Shown: piece by piece, positions 63,839 through 64,000 of the stretch
How positions within the stretch are numbered: position 1 is the first letter of the stretch
Layout: every line of letters begins with the position of its first letter
Assembly: GCF_022602565.1 (NCBI RefSeq)
Contig: NZ_JALBCV010000003.1
Coordinates: forward strand, 125,273-189,272
Reading direction: 5' to 3'
DNA: 64,000 nucleotides
Source of the DNA: Rosenbergiella metrosideri
GTDB lineage: Bacteria; Pseudomonadota; Gammaproteobacteria; Enterobacterales; Enterobacteriaceae
Position numbers and translations under genes: made by a program
Notes under the pieces: model-generated
What the model was told of the DNA's origin: nothing
Seen by the model: only the letters and a program-made list of their open reading frames with translations
Database searches by the model: none

Positions 63839-63868
63839 CGAGGTTTTTTCTAGAAAGAAAAAACCTCG
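63839..63868. terminator. Terminator of the TetR-controlled unit
   Basis: CGAGGTTTTTTC and GAAAAAACCTCG form a perfect 12-bp stem with loop TAGAAA, 33 bases after the last stop codon. The T-run lies inside the stem, so it could work in both directions. Confidence 0.7.
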
Positions 63869-63871
63869 TCA

Positions 63872-64000
63872 TTACGCGTTAGAAAAGCAGGTTGATGACT
63901 CGATCGCTGAGAGATGACACAACTTATGTCTAACCGTCTTAGCCCGATCATTTAAGAGCCGATAACTTCCGTCTGCTTCTATCATTGACATACCCTCAGC
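63872..64000 (-). CDS. Possible 3' end of a minus-strand gene
   Basis: An uninterrupted minus-strand frame of 42 codons enters from the right edge and stops at TAA 63874-63872, 3 bases beyond the terminator hairpin, a normal place for a convergent gene end. It reads in part MIEADGSYRLLNDRAKTVRH and ends SSTCFSNA. Too short to identify or to be sure that it is coding. Confidence 0.3.
   Translation of the reverse strand, partial: AEGMSMIEADGSYRLLNDRAKTVRHKLCHLSAIESSTCFSNA

Noticed and set aside
59247..64000. Direct repeat of the tRNA-Phe 3' end marking an island border
   Set aside because: Read by eye through to the window end, no second copy of the last 20 tRNA bases was seen.

Overview
The window is chromosomal DNA from a gammaproteobacterium of the order Enterobacterales. 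Almost every protein matches an Escherichia coli K-12 gene from the 94-96 minute region, in nearly the same order and orientation (cybC-tldE-darP-mpl-fbp-ppa-ytfP-tamB-tamA-ytfL-ytfK-cysQ-fklB-ytfB-rplI-rpsR-priB-rpsF ... rlmB-rnr-nsrR-purA-yjeT-hflC-hflK-hflX-hfq-miaA-mutL-amiB-tsaE-nnr-tRNA-Gly-orn-rsgA-psd-mscM-epmA-ecn-efp-epmB-yjeI-groL-groS-fxsA-aspA-dsbD-tRNA-Phe). Several genes that E. coli has at these junctions are missing (msrA, ytfJ, queG, dcuA, cutA, two of three glycine tRNAs). This suggests a relative with a compact genome, perhaps in or near the Erwiniaceae; the genus cannot be fixed by reading alone.

Layout. 1-1746: a divergent nimT/nimR-like drug exporter and AraC regulator, not part of the E. 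coli order at this place. 1760-7381: cytochrome b562, TldE, DarP, cell-wall recycling ligase Mpl, fructose-1,6-bisphosphatase and pyrophosphatase. 7382-8240: a degenerate patch that looks like the tail of a toxin/effector gene plus a small membrane-protein gene, interrupted at a run of ten G. 8241-18639: YtfP, the TamA/TamB pair, the YtfL/PaeA transporter, YtfK, CysQ, FklB and YtfB. 18654-20222: the rpsF-priB-rpsR-rplI ribosomal operon with a readable promoter and leader hairpin. 20315-24501: accessory genes (Ivy lysozyme inhibitor, a putrescine importer convergent with putrescine aminotransferase, an orphan lipoprotein). 24538-40350: two long minus-strand blocks, rlmB-rnr-nsrR-purA and the amiB-mutL-miaA-hfq-hflX-hflK-hflC superoperon led by nnr-tsaE. 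40351-40830: tRNA-Gly with a DnaA-box-bearing spacer at the position of E. coli datA. 41458-50777: Orn, RsgA, Psd, MscM, and the EF-P modification set (efp, epmA, epmB) with one entericidin. 51014-57476: groES-groEL with a heat-shock promoter, FxsA, aspartase and DsbD. 57700-59019: a CitMHS citrate transporter. 59132-59280: tRNA-Phe with its own promoter and terminator. 59488-63868: a TetR-controlled cluster of an O-methyltransferase and two Tat-exported hydrolase-fold proteins that I cannot assign to a known pathway.

How the parts fit. Most of the window is housekeeping: translation and RNA decay (Hfq, RNase R, Orn, MiaA, RsgA, RlmB, EF-P), envelope maintenance (Tam, AmiB, MscM, DsbD, Psd) and stress response (GroE, NsrR, HflX/K/C). 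The novel content is concentrated in 7.4-8.2 kb, 20.3-24.5 kb and 59.5-63.9 kb. The last is the best candidate for an undescribed system. It has a perfect inverted-repeat operator lying between a plausible -35 and -10, a ceramidase-fold protein in which two catalytic-site positions appear changed, and an alpha/beta hydrolase with an intact Ser-Asp-His set.
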